DNA of 64,000 nucleotides from JBCCMA01 sp045107005 (GCA_045107005.1 JBGCFP010000186.1:16258-80257), one strand, 5' to 3'. Counted from the stretch's first letter, positions 8,135-17,747 are shown. Numbers and translations: made by a program. Notes: generated by a model not told the origin, from the letters alone.

Positions 8135-9891
8135 GGCGCGCGCGCTGCCCACGATTGGCCCTGACCTTCCTGCAACCTGTGACGTTCGCGCACTGCAAGA
8201 TTCGCCCAGCGTTCGCGCCGGCCCGACGGCCACACCACGCCAACCTGACTGACGTCGTTCGCGCTTCCCAAACCAATGACCAACGCAGAATCGCTCGCAC
8301 TCAGGTAGCTGCCGTCGCTGTGTACCCGCCGCCATCGCTGCACGCCGTCCGCGGTCTCGATCATTACTCGCGCACCGTACGCGCTGCGGTTTGTCTCGCT
8401 TCCGATCAGCGACAGCCCCACCCACGCCTCGCCCTGCCCGGAGCGATTGAGCAGGACACGCGCCGGTCCACTGTTATTGGTCAGTACAAAATCAATCTGG
8501 CCGTCGCGATCGAGATCACCGAACGCCACGCCGCGACTGATCTCACTCAAACGCGTCGCTGCGCCGCCCTCGCTCACTTCGCGAAACGCTTTGCCGGCCG
8601 TGTTGTGGAACAGCTGGTTCGGCTGATCAAACGCGTACTGGCCGCGCGACTCGCGTTGCTCTTCAATCTTTACGTCGCCATTGGCGATGTACAAATCGAG
8701 CCAGCCATCATTGTTGTAGTCGAACCAGGCCGTGCCAAAACCCGTGTAAGCCTTGCTGTCGGCACCCAAGCCCAGCTGATCGGTGGTGTCATCAAAATTG
8801 CCGCGACCGTCATTGACGTACAGCGTGTTGGTTTCATTGATCAAGTGGGTCATGAATAAGTCTTCGTCCCCGTCGCCGTCGAAGTCGCCGGCGCTCACAC
8901 CCATGCTCGCCTCCGGTGAGCCGTCACGATTGTAAGCCGTCCCGGACATCAGACCCATTTCTTCGAAGCGTTCGCCATTACGATTCATCCAGACAAAGTT
9001 CGCGGCGCCGTCGTTGGCAACAAACAAGTCGGTGAAGCCGTCCGCGTCAAAATCCGCCGCGGTCACGCCCAGTCCAGGTCCGCGAACCGCCGCGACACCC
9101 AGCGCATCGCTGACGTCTTCAAAGACACCGGCGCCGTCATTGCGCAGCACATAATCGCGCGCACCCTGGTAGTTTTGCGGCCCGCAGTAGTCGCGGTTGC
9201 CGTTGGCACTGGTGCAGCGTTGATCGATATCCAGCGTGTAAGTGACGTAAGCCACCACGTAAAGATCAAGATCGCCGTCGTTTTCCAGATCAAAAAACGC
9301 AGCGCTCATCGACCAGTTTGGCACCGTCGCACCGGCGATCAGCGTGATGTCGGTGAAGGTGCCGTCGCCGTTGTTCTGGTACAGCACGTTGGCACCATAG
9401 TTCGTGACGTACAAATCAACGTCACCGTCGTTGTCCACATCGCCCACCGCAGCGCCCATACCGTAAGCCTGGTGCCCGACCCCGGCCGTCTGCGTGACAT
9501 CCTTGAACGACAGTTCGCCCGTCTGTGTCAATTGGTTCTGGAACAAACGATTCCCAAGCGAGTCGCCCGTCTCCCGCGGGAAAAGGGCATCGCCCATGGT
9601 CTTGGCCGGATCGAAGAAATCTCCCTGGACAAGATAGACGTCGAGATCGTCGTCGTTATCGTAGTCGAAGACGGCGACGCCCGAGCCCAGAATTTCCGGG
9701 AACAGATAGTCGCCCGTGGTGCCGCTGAAATGCGTGAAATCCAGACCGACATCGGCGGCTACGTCCACAAAATTTGCCGTGGGTGCCGGCGGCGGCGCGT
9801 TCGTGACGTCTGGCTCTTCGGAGGCACAGCCCACGAGCAGCGCGAGGCTGCACGACCCGGCAACGACAAGCGCACGACGACTATCCGGCAT
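8131..9891 (-). CDS. CRTAC1-like FG-GAP/ASPIC lipoprotein
   Basis: A 586-residue protein with a lipoprotein signal (LALLVGC) and then a beta-propeller of FG-GAP/VCBS repeats carrying D-x-D-x-D-G calcium loops such as DYDNDDDLDVY, DVDNDGDVDLY, DADGFTDLF, DFDGDGDEDLF and DYNNDGWLDLY. The last 100 residues (YGARVMIETADG to VWPSGRRERW) are an ASPIC/UnbV domain. It would sit at the outer membrane facing the periplasm or surface and bind a ligand through the propeller. The start is the ATG at 9891, which overlaps the TPR gene by 11 bases; an upstream in-frame ATG at 10002 would hide the lipobox. Second gene of the unit. Confidence 0.9.
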   Translation of the reverse strand: MPDSRRALVVAGSCSLALLVGCASEEPDVTNAPPPAPTANFVDVAADVGLDFTHFSGTTGDYLFPEILGSGVAVFDYDNDDDLDVYLVQGDFFDPAKTMGDALFPRETGDSLGNRLFQNQLTQTGELSFKDVTQTAGVGHQAYGMGAAVGDVDNDGDVDLYVTNYGANVLYQNNGDGTFTDITLIAGATVPNWSMSAAFFDLENDGDLDLYVVAYVTYTLDIDQRCTSANGNRDYCGPQNYQGARDYVLRNDGAGVFEDVSDALGVAAVRGPGLGVTAADFDADGFTDLFVANDGAANFVWMNRNGERFEEMGLMSGTAYNRDGSPEASMGVSAGDFDGDGDEDLFMTHLINETNTLYVNDGRGNFDDTTDQLGLGADSKAYTGFGTAWFDYNNDGWLDLYIANGDVKIEEQRESRGQYAFDQPNQLFHNTAGKAFREVSEGGAATRLSEISRGVAFGDLDRDGQIDFVLTNNSGPARVLLNRSGQGEAWVGLSLIGSETNRSAYGARVMIETADGVQRWRRVHSDGSYLSASDSALVIGLGSANDVSQVGVVWPSGRRERWANLAVRERHRLQEGQGQSWAARAP

Positions 9892-11320
9892 CGTCGCCTG
9901 ACGTCTCAACGGCCGCGATCTTGCTCTCGAGCTCATTAAGCCTTTGCACCACGGTTCTGTCACCCTCGCCGCCAAGGTCTGCGCGCGCCATGGCCACGGC
10001 ACCCTTTGCCGCGGTGATCTCGCCGTGCTCCAGTTGCGCGGTCGCGAGCAGCACCAACATCAGCGGGCGCATTGGACTGGCTTGTTCCACGGCGACATTC
10101 AGTCGTGCAATCGCCGCTTCACTGTTGCCCTGTTCATACAACAGCTCGCCCATCAGCCAGTTGGCGCGCGGATGACCCGGTTCGATATCCAGCGCCGTAT
10201 CCAGCAGCGCCTGGGCTTTCGCCCGTTTGCCGTTCTTGTGTCGCAGCAGAGCCAGTTGCACGTGCGCGTTTGGGTCTGTTGTGTCGCGTTCGATGGATTT
10301 TTCAAATGCCATGCCCGCCTCTACGAAGCGCTTTTCGGCCATGCGCGCCATGCCCAGATTAAAGTAGACCTTGGCGTTGTTCGGATCGATCGCAACCGCT
10401 TTGTCGAAATGCTCGTCGACCAGCGCAAAATCACCGCGACGCGCGGCCATTCCAATCATGCTGGCGTGAGCGGCGAGACTGTCGGGATTACGTTCCAGCG
10501 CCATTTCGATGAAACGCTGCGCTTCGTCAAGCCGGCCATTCTCCGCCAGGATTTTCGCCCGGTGCACAAACGGGGTATCGCTCAGGTTCAGCGGCAGCAG
10601 TTTGTTGAGCACCCGATCCGAGCTGTCGGCGGCGTACCCTTCGTGTTTTTTCGCTAACGCAAAGTTGGTCTGCGCCGACTCGACGTCGCCGAGCTCGCGA
10701 TAGGCGAGCCCGAGCTGATAGTAGGCAGTGCCCAGCGGTCCGCTGAGACGCAGGGTTTCGGTGAGCGCCGCAATGGCCGCCGGTACTTGACCCTGACGCA
10801 GCAGAAATTTGCCGTGACTGAAGTACGCTTCCGACATCGGCGGGCCGGTGCGGATCACCTCGTCGTACAGCGCCGCCGCTTCGCCCACGTCGCCGCGTTC
10901 AGCGAGCTGATCGGCAAGCCGTATTTTCGCCAGAGGATAGCCCTCGGTCAGCGTGAGCGAAGTGCGAAACGCGTCGATGGACTGGTCGGGCTTGCCCACC
11001 GCGCCGAGCACCAGACCGTGCAGATACACCCAGTCAAACTCATCGGGCTCAAGGAGTCTTGTGCGCGCATACATCGTGTCGGCGGCAACAAATTGCTTGT
11101 AGGTTTGCAGCAGCATCGCCAAATGCCCGTTATCGGCCGCGCTGACCGGACGAGCGTCAACGGCCGCATACGCCGCGTTGAGCTGCTCCTGCACACCAGG
11201 TAAAAACGTATCGAAACGCACTTTTGGAACGGGGGGCAACGTGTCGGGATCAACGCGCTCACAACCGTGCAGCGCAAGGGCTGAAATCACCAGAAAACAG
11301 AATGTACGAATGCTTTTCAT
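9881..11320 (-). CDS. TPR-repeat lipoprotein
   Basis: A 479-residue protein beginning with a lipoprotein signal (VISALALHGC, Cys 20). The rest is a run of about ten tetratricopeptide-like helical pairs, for example LGMARMAEKRFVEAGMAFEKS and LMGELLYEQGNSEAAIARLN, ending in a short coiled-coil-like helix. It is the first gene of the coupled unit with the CRTAC1-like lipoprotein; CRTAC1-family genes often neighbour TPR proteins, so the two may form a periplasmic complex. The start ATG at 11320 puts the lipobox at the usual place; an earlier in-frame start at 11398 would run into the upstream terminator. Confidence 0.85.
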   Translation of the reverse strand: MKSIRTFCFLVISALALHGCERVDPDTLPPVPKVRFDTFLPGVQEQLNAAYAAVDARPVSAADNGHLAMLLQTYKQFVAADTMYARTRLLEPDEFDWVYLHGLVLGAVGKPDQSIDAFRTSLTLTEGYPLAKIRLADQLAERGDVGEAAALYDEVIRTGPPMSEAYFSHGKFLLRQGQVPAAIAALTETLRLSGPLGTAYYQLGLAYRELGDVESAQTNFALAKKHEGYAADSSDRVLNKLLPLNLSDTPFVHRAKILAENGRLDEAQRFIEMALERNPDSLAAHASMIGMAARRGDFALVDEHFDKAVAIDPNNAKVYFNLGMARMAEKRFVEAGMAFEKSIERDTTDPNAHVQLALLRHKNGKRAKAQALLDTALDIEPGHPRANWLMGELLYEQGNSEAAIARLNVAVEQASPMRPLMLVLLATAQLEHGEITAAKGAVAMARADLGGEGDRTVVQRLNELESKIAAVETSGDDAG

Positions 11321-11387
11321 GAGCAGCAGAGAATAACCTAGAACGCGCCACGATTTTGCGCGCCAACGAATAACGACGCCAATAAAA

Positions 11388-11410
11388 AACCCCGCCACGA
11401 AGGCGGGGTT
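11388..11410 (-). terminator. Rho-independent terminator after the VPxPA gene
   Basis: On the minus strand AACCCCGCC, loop TTCGT, GGCGGGGTT is followed by a run of Ts (read from 11381-11390). The 9-bp stem and T tract are canonical. It lies 40 bases past the stop at 11451 and separates that gene from the TPR operon. Confidence 0.9.
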
Positions 11411-11450
11411 CTTATGCTGCCCGAGGGCAGCAAAGCATCAACGCGATCGC

Positions 11451-12041
11451 TTACTTACGACGCATGAAGCCCAGACCGGCAAGACCGGACATCATCAGCC
11501 AGACAGCAGCAGGAACTGGTACAACCGTAATGTTGCCAGCGCCCGTCAGCGTCAGGTCGTACGAACCGGTCGGCTGACCGAAAGTGTTCGCGACGTCGGT
11601 GAATGACGTTTGGACCAGCGTGTAGGTGGTACCAGCCGTCAGCATGGCCGAGAAGCCCGAGCAGTTCGAACCGACGCAAGCGCCGTCGAATGCGCCCAGA
11701 CCGGCAACGTCACCAGCGGAGTAGTCGTCGTCTGAAGCCAGCAGGCCCGTAGATGGGTCAAGCGGATCGAAACCATCATAGATCAGCAGCACGCCGTCCA
11801 TGTTTTCGTCAGCATCGGTATCACCAGGATAGAAGCTGAGGAAATCGTACATGCCGTCGGCATCGACGGTGAACGAGATGGTGTCGTAGGAAGTCAGCGT
11901 GGTGGCGCCCGAAACCGGGTGATCGAACGTTGGCTCAGAGCCGTCGAGCGTGTCACTGATGGTTACGGTGTCAGCCATTGCTGGCAGTGCGAATGCGAAC
12001 AGACCGGCAGTTGCCAGCGTTCCTTTAAGAAAGTTAGTCAT
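11451..12041 (-). CDS. secreted protein with VPxPA-type C-terminal sorting tail
   Basis: A 196-residue exported protein: signal peptide ending in AMADT, an Asp/Ser/Thr-rich beta domain (residues 24-170) with two Cys in DGACVGSNCSG, then VPVPAAVWLMMSGLAGLGFMRRK. That tail has the motif, hydrophobic helix and basic end of a VPxPA/PEP-CTERM-like exosortase sorting signal. It would be trimmed in the envelope and released or anchored; no exosortase is in this window. A very strong GGGGGGAG ribosome binding site precedes the ATG and a canonical terminator follows, suggesting high expression. It is divergent from the Oar-like receptor. Confidence 0.85.
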   Translation of the reverse strand: MTNFLKGTLATAGLFAFALPAMADTVTISDTLDGSEPTFDHPVSGATTLTSYDTISFTVDADGMYDFLSFYPGDTDADENMDGVLLIYDGFDPLDPSTGLLASDDDYSAGDVAGLGAFDGACVGSNCSGFSAMLTAGTTYTLVQTSFTDVANTFGQPTGSYDLTLTGAGNITVVPVPAAVWLMMSGLAGLGFMRRK

Positions 12042-12694
12042 TTACTCCCCCCATGGGTGTGTGGTTATCGCTTAAGCGTTTTTTATTCGGCGCGATGTTC
12101 CGTTGAATTGTTATTCGATTCCCGTTTGAACACATCGCCGATTGAGCACTGGCTTGCCTCTCTGCCCCCATTGGTCCGGACCAGAACGCAGATTGTCAGG
12201 CACAGCGCTAACCTCGCACCGCTACACAGGGTGCAGCGACACGAAGGGCCGAGTTTAGGGGTAACCCTGGAGAAAAACCACGTCTATTGGACATAACCTA
12301 ACGCAATTGAAGTGCAAGCGTTCAATCGCCATCGCCCCATGACGGTGCAATATTATGCCTATCGGGGTGTTGGGAAAACACAACATTCTTCTATTGCTGC
12401 CGTGCACAACATCCTGTACATTCCACTCCAAATTCAGGGATGCTAAATCACACCGGGAATATGGGGATATTCCGCGCGGATCGCCATTCACTATGTAGAA
12501 TGGATGGACCGAGCACCGGTGCCGATTCGGAACACTCTGATTCTTTAACTGTGTCATGAATGCGACAGCTTTGAAGCCGGTTTTGTCAAATAACCGTAAC
12601 AACGCTGTTGCATCGTTGCACGCATCCTGGGTACGTGCCCACGCACGTCTGTCGTTTAACTTTGTATGTGGCGCCTCCAGCGGGGACATAATTA
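12042..12694. other. divergent intergenic region, 653 bases
   Basis: This stretch separates the VPxPA protein gene (minus) from the Oar-like receptor gene (plus), so it must hold both promoters. A small inverted repeat, ACGTGC (12633-12638) and GCACGT (12643-12648), lies about 50 bases before the receptor start. An open frame on the minus strand (12255-12704) gives an unlikely protein. I see no RNA gene or longer repeat in it. Confidence 0.5.
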
Positions 12695-15600
12695 ATGAAC
12701 ACACTCACTTTTCTCACCCACCAGACATCGCGGCCTAACCGCCGGGCAGTCGCGTGGCTTGCCGCCATTGTGGCAACGCTCTTTAGCGTTTCCGGTTTCG
12801 CGCAGGAAACCACGGGCGCACTGCGCGGTAACGTCGTCGACGCGTCGGGCAATGCGGTTGCCGGCGTGCCGGTCGAAATCATTGACGGTCGAACGGGTTC
12901 CTCGCGCAACCTGGTGTCGAACGCAGCCGGTAACTTCACGGCAATCGGACTGCGCGTTGGCGGCCCGTACAGCGTCGAAGTCAGCCCCGGGCAGTTTGCT
13001 CGTCAAACCGTCAACCAGATTTTTATTCAGGTTGGCGAAATGTATACGTTCCGCGTGGTACTGCAGGACTCTTCGGTCGAAGAAGTGGTGGTCAGCGCCG
13101 CGACAATTCAATCGGCAGCGCAGGCGCTTGGTCCATCAAGCAGCTTTGATCTGAACGATCTGCAAACGGCGCCAGCGATCAACCGCGACATTAAAGATCT
13201 TATCCGCATCGATCCTCGCATCTATATCGATGAAGCGTTTCAGGACAGCATTCAGTGCGCCGGCGCCAACTCGCGTTTCAACAGTCTGACGGTGGATGGG
13301 GTTCGCCTCAACGACAACTTCGGACTGAACAGCAACGGCTACCCAACGGAGCGCATCCCGTTCAGCTTTGACTCGATCGAACAGATTGCCGTTGAGCTGG
13401 CACCGTTTGACGTGCAGTACGGCGGGTTCACGGCGTGTAACATCAACGCCGTCTCCAAGTCGGGCACCAACGAGTTTCACGGTTCGGTCTTCTGGGATTA
13501 CACCGACGATTCGCTCAGAGCCGACAGCCTGAACGGCGACAGCATCAACGTGCCGGAATTCGACGAGCAGCGTTACGGCGTTTCGCTCGGCGGTCCGATC
13601 ATCAAAGACAAGCTGTGGTTCTTCGCGTCGTACGAAAAACTGGCCGGCGTCGATACGTTCGATCGCGGTGCCGAAGATTCCAACGCCGCACGCCAGGTCA
13701 TCGGCGTCACGCAAGCAAACATCGACGAGATTTCCGACATCGCCAATAACGTCTACGGTTACGATCCAGGCGGTATTCCAACGGCACTGGACGTCGAAGA
13801 TGAAAAAATCACCGTCAAGCTTGACTGGGACATCAGCGATAATCATCGTGCGGCGCTTTCGTATAACTACAACGACGGCTTTTCGATTTCGCAAGCCGAT
13901 GGCGACAACAACGAACTGGAATTCCAGAACCACCTCTACGAGCGTGGCGCTGAGCTGACCTCCGTCGTGGGCCAGGTATTCTCAAACTGGGGTAACGTCT
14001 TCTCCACGGAAGTTCGCATTTCGCAGCTCGAACTCGATAACCGTCAGCTCCCGCTGGCCGGCACCGACTTCGGCGAAGTGCAGATTGACGTCGGCGACGC
14101 AACGGTTTATCTGGGCGCCGATGACTCGCGCCACGCGAACAAGCTGAACTACGACCTGACCGCCTACAAATTCAAGGGTAACTTGCTGCTGCAAGACCAC
14201 TCGCTGTCGTTTGGTTACGAGCGCGAGGAATTTGACGTCTTCAACCTGTTTATCCAGGAAGCCGAAGGCGAGTATCGCTTCAGCAGTATTGACGATTTCC
14301 GCAACGGTACGCCGAACCGTATCACCTACGAAAACGCCGCCCCGTCGAACAACGTCAATGACGCCGCGGCGCAGTTCGGTTACGAGATCAACACGCTGTA
14401 CGTGCAGGACGAATACACGTTCGCCAATGCTGACCTGACGGTCGTGGCCGGTTTGCGCTACGACGGCTACACCAGCGACGACGCACCGACCAACAACCAA
14501 AACTTCTCGGATCGGTACGGCTTCACCAACACCAACACGTTTGATGGTGAAGGCTTGATCCAGCCCCGCGTTGGCTTTGACTGGCAGGTCAATGAGTCCG
14601 TTTCGGTACACGGTGGCGTCGGTCTCTACGCTGGCGGTAACCCGAACGTCTGGTTGTCGAACAACTACTCGAACAACGGCATCACGCAGGTTGAAGTGCA
14701 GGACCGCAGCGGCGCCTCCATTCTTGATCCAGGCTTCGCCTTTACCGGCGCTGGCCGTCCGATTTTCGACATTCCGCAAGATCTGTTTGACGCGGTCGCC
14801 GGCGGCACCGCCGACAGCGGCGTCAACGCGCTGGACCCCGATTTCGAGATTCCATCAGAGTGGAAATTCGCACTGGGCGCCGTGTTTGATTTCGATCTGC
14901 CGGGCGGCCTGGGTAGCGGCTACACGCTTGCCCTGGATGCCCTGATCTCCCGCCAGAACGACGCGGCGATCATCCAGGACATCACGCTGGCCCAGATCGG
15001 CACGGCGCCTGACGGTCGTCCACTTTATCGCGGCGTTGATCTCAACGACCCTGGATGCCGGGTTGATCCGAGCGACAGAGACAATTGCGGCAGCCGTAGC
15101 CAGGATTTCCTGCTGACCAACGTCAACGGCAGCGACGGCGGCCAGCAGACCTACTCGTTCGCGCTGAGCAAAGCGTTTGACTGGGGCCTGGACTGGACCT
15201 TGGGCTACGCCTATAACGAGTCGGACGATGTGAGCCCGATGACCAGCTCAGTCGCTTTCTCAAACTTCACGAACCTGGCAACGTCGGACCCGAACAACCC
15301 GGGCTCCGCGCAGTCCAACTACGAAATCCCGAACCGCATTACGCTGCGCTTGAACTACGAGAGAGCGTTCTTTGGCGACAACCTGACGAAGATCACTTTG
15401 TTCGGTACCGCCAACGAAGGTCGCCCGTTCAGCTACACGTTTGATGACGGTTTTGTGTTTGGCGACTTCGCCGGCTTTGGCCGCAACGGCCGCCAGCTGC
15501 TTTACGTGCCTACCGGTCCGGACGATCCACTGGTTAACTTTAACTTTGATCAGGCAACGCAGGATGCATTCTTCAACTTCTTGCAAGACAGCGGTTTGAA

Positions 15601-15934
15601 TCAATACGCCGGCGAAATCGCACCGCGTAACGCGCTGCACAGTGACTGGTGGACGAAATTCGATCTGCGTATTGAACAGGAATTCCCGGGGGTGCGCGCC
15701 GAGCACAAATTCGCGGCGTTCATGATCATCGAAAACCTCGGCAACCTGCTGAACGACGAGTGGGGCGTGCTGCGTGAAGCCGGCTTCCCACGTTATCAGT
15801 CGGTCATTGATGCCACCATCGACGCCAATACCAACACGTATAACTTCGATCGTTTCATACCGCGTAACATTCAGGGACGCGACACGGACGCTTCGTCCTA
15901 TGAAATTCGTTTTGGCTTCCGCTACGATTTCTAA
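12695..15934 (+). CDS. TonB-dependent receptor, Oar-like, with N-terminal carboxypeptidase-regulatory domain
   Basis: A 1079-residue outer-membrane protein. After a signal peptide ending in GFAQE comes a carboxypeptidase-regulatory-like beta sandwich (GALRGNVVDASGNAVAGVPV, residues 40-125), a plug domain with NSLTVDGVRLND and AVSKSGTNEFHGSVFW, and a 22-strand-type barrel closing on an aromatic residue (FGFRYDF). This is the Oar / CarboxypepD_reg TonB receptor layout, associated with uptake of large substrates or protein export. A GGGGA ribosome binding site precedes the ATG and a strong terminator follows. No transporter partners are adjacent, so the ligand is unknown. Confidence 0.92.
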   Translation: MNTLTFLTHQTSRPNRRAVAWLAAIVATLFSVSGFAQETTGALRGNVVDASGNAVAGVPVEIIDGRTGSSRNLVSNAAGNFTAIGLRVGGPYSVEVSPGQFARQTVNQIFIQVGEMYTFRVVLQDSSVEEVVVSAATIQSAAQALGPSSSFDLNDLQTAPAINRDIKDLIRIDPRIYIDEAFQDSIQCAGANSRFNSLTVDGVRLNDNFGLNSNGYPTERIPFSFDSIEQIAVELAPFDVQYGGFTACNINAVSKSGTNEFHGSVFWDYTDDSLRADSLNGDSINVPEFDEQRYGVSLGGPIIKDKLWFFASYEKLAGVDTFDRGAEDSNAARQVIGVTQANIDEISDIANNVYGYDPGGIPTALDVEDEKITVKLDWDISDNHRAALSYNYNDGFSISQADGDNNELEFQNHLYERGAELTSVVGQVFSNWGNVFSTEVRISQLELDNRQLPLAGTDFGEVQIDVGDATVYLGADDSRHANKLNYDLTAYKFKGNLLLQDHSLSFGYEREEFDVFNLFIQEAEGEYRFSSIDDFRNGTPNRITYENAAPSNNVNDAAAQFGYEINTLYVQDEYTFANADLTVVAGLRYDGYTSDDAPTNNQNFSDRYGFTNTNTFDGEGLIQPRVGFDWQVNESVSVHGGVGLYAGGNPNVWLSNNYSNNGITQVEVQDRSGASILDPGFAFTGAGRPIFDIPQDLFDAVAGGTADSGVNALDPDFEIPSEWKFALGAVFDFDLPGGLGSGYTLALDALISRQNDAAIIQDITLAQIGTAPDGRPLYRGVDLNDPGCRVDPSDRDNCGSRSQDFLLTNVNGSDGGQQTYSFALSKAFDWGLDWTLGYAYNESDDVSPMTSSVAFSNFTNLATSDPNNPGSAQSNYEIPNRITLRLNYERAFFGDNLTKITLFGTANEGRPFSYTFDDGFVFGDFAGFGRNGRQLLYVPTGPDDPLVNFNFDQATQDAFFNFLQDSGLNQYAGEIAPRNALHSDWWTKFDLRIEQEFPGVRAEHKFAAFMIIENLGNLLNDEWGVLREAGFPRYQSVIDATIDANTNTYNFDRFIPRNIQGRDTDASSYEIRFGFRYDF

Positions 15935-15954
15935 GCGGTACGCAACATAACGAC

Positions 15955-15989
15955 AAGGGCCGGGTAGCACTGCTACCCGGCCCTTTTTT
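15955..15989 (+). terminator. Rho-independent terminator after the Oar-like receptor
   Basis: GGGCCGGGTAGC (15957-15968), loop ACT and GCTACCCGGCCC (15972-15983) form a 12-bp stem followed by six Ts, extended by two A-T pairs at its base. It lies about 20 bases after the receptor stop. Confidence 0.95.
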
Positions 15990-16222
15990 GTGGCGGCCCC
16001 TGTCGGCGCGAACGACACCTGCTATAGTTCTTCGCGCTGATTGGGGGAATCAATCTATTAACGTAGTTTGTCGTCATGTCTGGAACGCAGGGCGGCGCAG
16101 GGTAAGGCTTCTTTTCTATGTCATATATGAGCGGCTCACATCCATCTGTGATTCATGTGCGTGACACTGTGGGCAATCCTTGAACGATTCGGCGCATCGC
16201 ATCGGCCACTTCTGGCGCGTTT

Positions 16223-17059
16223 GTGAGTAACGACGCGGCGGCCTCAAGCAATCTGGCGGCGCGCTGGGCGCGGCGCGTGCTGCGCCCGATTATCAGCATT
16301 CTGATCCGTGCAGGACTGCCCGCCGGCGAATTTGCGGCGATTGCCCGCAGTCTGTACGTCGACGTCGCCAGCAAGGAATTCGGCATACGCGGACGGCGCA
16401 CAAACACCAGCCGCATCGCGATGTTGACCGGTCTGTCGCGCACCCAGGCCAAACGCGAGCTTGATCGCCAGGAAGCGGAACAAGAAGACGAAACCGAACC
16501 TCTCGACAATGTGCGTCACGCATCTCGCGTTTTGCTCGGGTGGCACACCGATGCGCGTTTCATCGAACCGGACGGTCAGCCGCGGCCTCTGTCGGTCGAC
16601 GACGAGGACGACTTCCCACTGCTCTATGAGGCCTACAGCGGCAAGGCAGTACCGGCGACCAGCATGCTCAAGGAATTGATCACCGTTGGCGCGGTCGAAA
16701 AACTGAGCGATGGCCGTATTATGGCAAGAGCCCGCTCCTACACGCCGGGGCAGACAGATCCTAAGTCGCTGTTTCGCATCGGCCTGGCCATTAGCGATCT
16801 CGCCACCACCGCGCATCACAACCTCTATTTCGAAAAAAAGAAACGCAGCCGTTTCGAGCGTTTTGCGACCAACCAACTGGTAGACAAACGGCATGTCGAA
16901 GCGTTTCAGGACTTCCTCGAAATCGAGGGTCAGGCCTTCCTGGAACGCGCCGATAACTGGCTTACACAGCGCGAAACTGATAAAACGACGGATACTGTCG
17001 TACGCGTTGGCGTCGGCGTTTACCAGGTCCTGACAGACCCGGTTGTCCCCCCTAAATGA
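16223..17059 (+). CDS. DUF6502-type protein, probable regulator
   Basis: A 278-residue cytoplasmic protein. The N-terminal 90 residues (RRVLRPIISILIRAGLPAGEFAAIARSLYVD, then SRIAMLTGLSRTQAKREL) look like a helix-turn-helix domain, and the whole matches my memory of the DUF6502 family. The C-terminus holds a helical region with EKKKRSRFERFATNQLVD. The start is a GTG at 16223. Its stop shares bases with the start of the next gene (ATGA), so translation of the two is coupled. A role in controlling the secreted partner is inference from position only. Confidence 0.75.
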   Translation: MSNDAAASSNLAARWARRVLRPIISILIRAGLPAGEFAAIARSLYVDVASKEFGIRGRRTNTSRIAMLTGLSRTQAKRELDRQEAEQEDETEPLDNVRHASRVLLGWHTDARFIEPDGQPRPLSVDDEDDFPLLYEAYSGKAVPATSMLKELITVGAVEKLSDGRIMARARSYTPGQTDPKSLFRIGLAISDLATTAHHNLYFEKKKRSRFERFATNQLVDKRHVEAFQDFLEIEGQAFLERADNWLTQRETDKTTDTVVRVGVGVYQVLTDPVVPPK

Positions 17060-17709
17060 AAACCAAAGCGACACGAATTATGCAGACCGTAGGCACAACA
17101 AAAACAATGACATCTACAAAACTTATCGCACTCGCTGCGCTGCTCGGCAGCAGCAGCTTGTGCCACGCCGAGATCTCAGGCAGCGGGCACCAGATTGCCG
17201 GCTGCACGGGCGTCATCGATTCCACCGTGTGGCAGGACGCCAACGGCAACGGCATCTGGGACGATGGAGAGAAGCCGTTACGCAATGTGGCACTGAGTAT
17301 TCAGCGCGCCCATGAACCTGAGCTTGGCATCGACACGCTGGTGACCGACGACGACGGCCGCGTCCGCTTCTTCAATCTTTGCCTCGCCGATCACTTGTTG
17401 TGGGTGAACCGCGACACACTGCCTTTCGGCATGACACCCACCGCCATCCATATCGGCAGCGAGCATCGAGACGTGCTCGATGACGCAATCCCGGATCGCA
17501 ACGGTGCCATTTTTGTGGGCCTTAGCGTGCACCACCTGCAAGAAGAGATCGTTAACTTCGGCTTCGCACCGAAAGAGTGTGATCCCGTCAACCGTCGTTG
17601 CGTCAACAAGGGACCGGGCGACCTGAGCCATACTCTGGGCGATGCGGGCAACGAGAATAAAGACGACGATGCGACGGTGCGAGAGTCGCACAGCGCCAGC
17701 GCCGACTAG
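17056..17709 (+). CDS. secreted SdrD B-like domain protein
   Basis: A 217-residue exported protein. Residues from 57 hold one SdrD/CNA B-type repeat: VWQDANGNGIWDDGEKPL, then TDDDGRVRFFNL, with the calcium-binding D-x-N-x-N-G loop. Cys residues near 50, 109, 175 and 182 may pair. The C-terminus is acidic and disordered-looking. The ATG at 17056 overlaps the DUF6502 stop as ATGA, but the signal peptide (KLIALAALLGSSSLCHAE) fits better from the internal ATG at 17107, so the real start may be there. Probably a surface or matrix component. Confidence 0.78.
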   Translation: MKTKATRIMQTVGTTKTMTSTKLIALAALLGSSSLCHAEISGSGHQIAGCTGVIDSTVWQDANGNGIWDDGEKPLRNVALSIQRAHEPELGIDTLVTDDDGRVRFFNLCLADHLLWVNRDTLPFGMTPTAIHIGSEHRDVLDDAIPDRNGAIFVGLSVHHLQEEIVNFGFAPKECDPVNRRCVNKGPGDLSHTLGDAGNENKDDDATVRESHSASAD

Positions 17710-17723
17710 AAACCGGGTGTCTT

Positions 17724-17747
17724 CCGGCGACGGTTACCCGTCGTCGG
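17724..17747. terminator. stem-loop between convergent genes
   Basis: CCGGCGACGG (17724-17733) and CCGTCGTCGG (17738-17747) pair at nine of ten positions around loop TTAC. It lies between the ends of the SdrD-like gene and the AraC gene and could end transcription from both sides, though no T tract follows. Confidence 0.4.

Noticed and set aside
6839..8425. Longer version of the kinase starting at 8425
   Set aside because: The extra 97 residues lie inside the CRTAC1-like gene, are Arg-rich out-of-frame sequence, and the GTGA overlap at 8134 marks a natural start.
12255..12704. 149-codon open frame on the minus strand in the VPxPA/receptor gap
   Set aside because: It reads through the divergent promoter region, has no ribosome binding site or recognisable fold, and its composition does not look like a protein.
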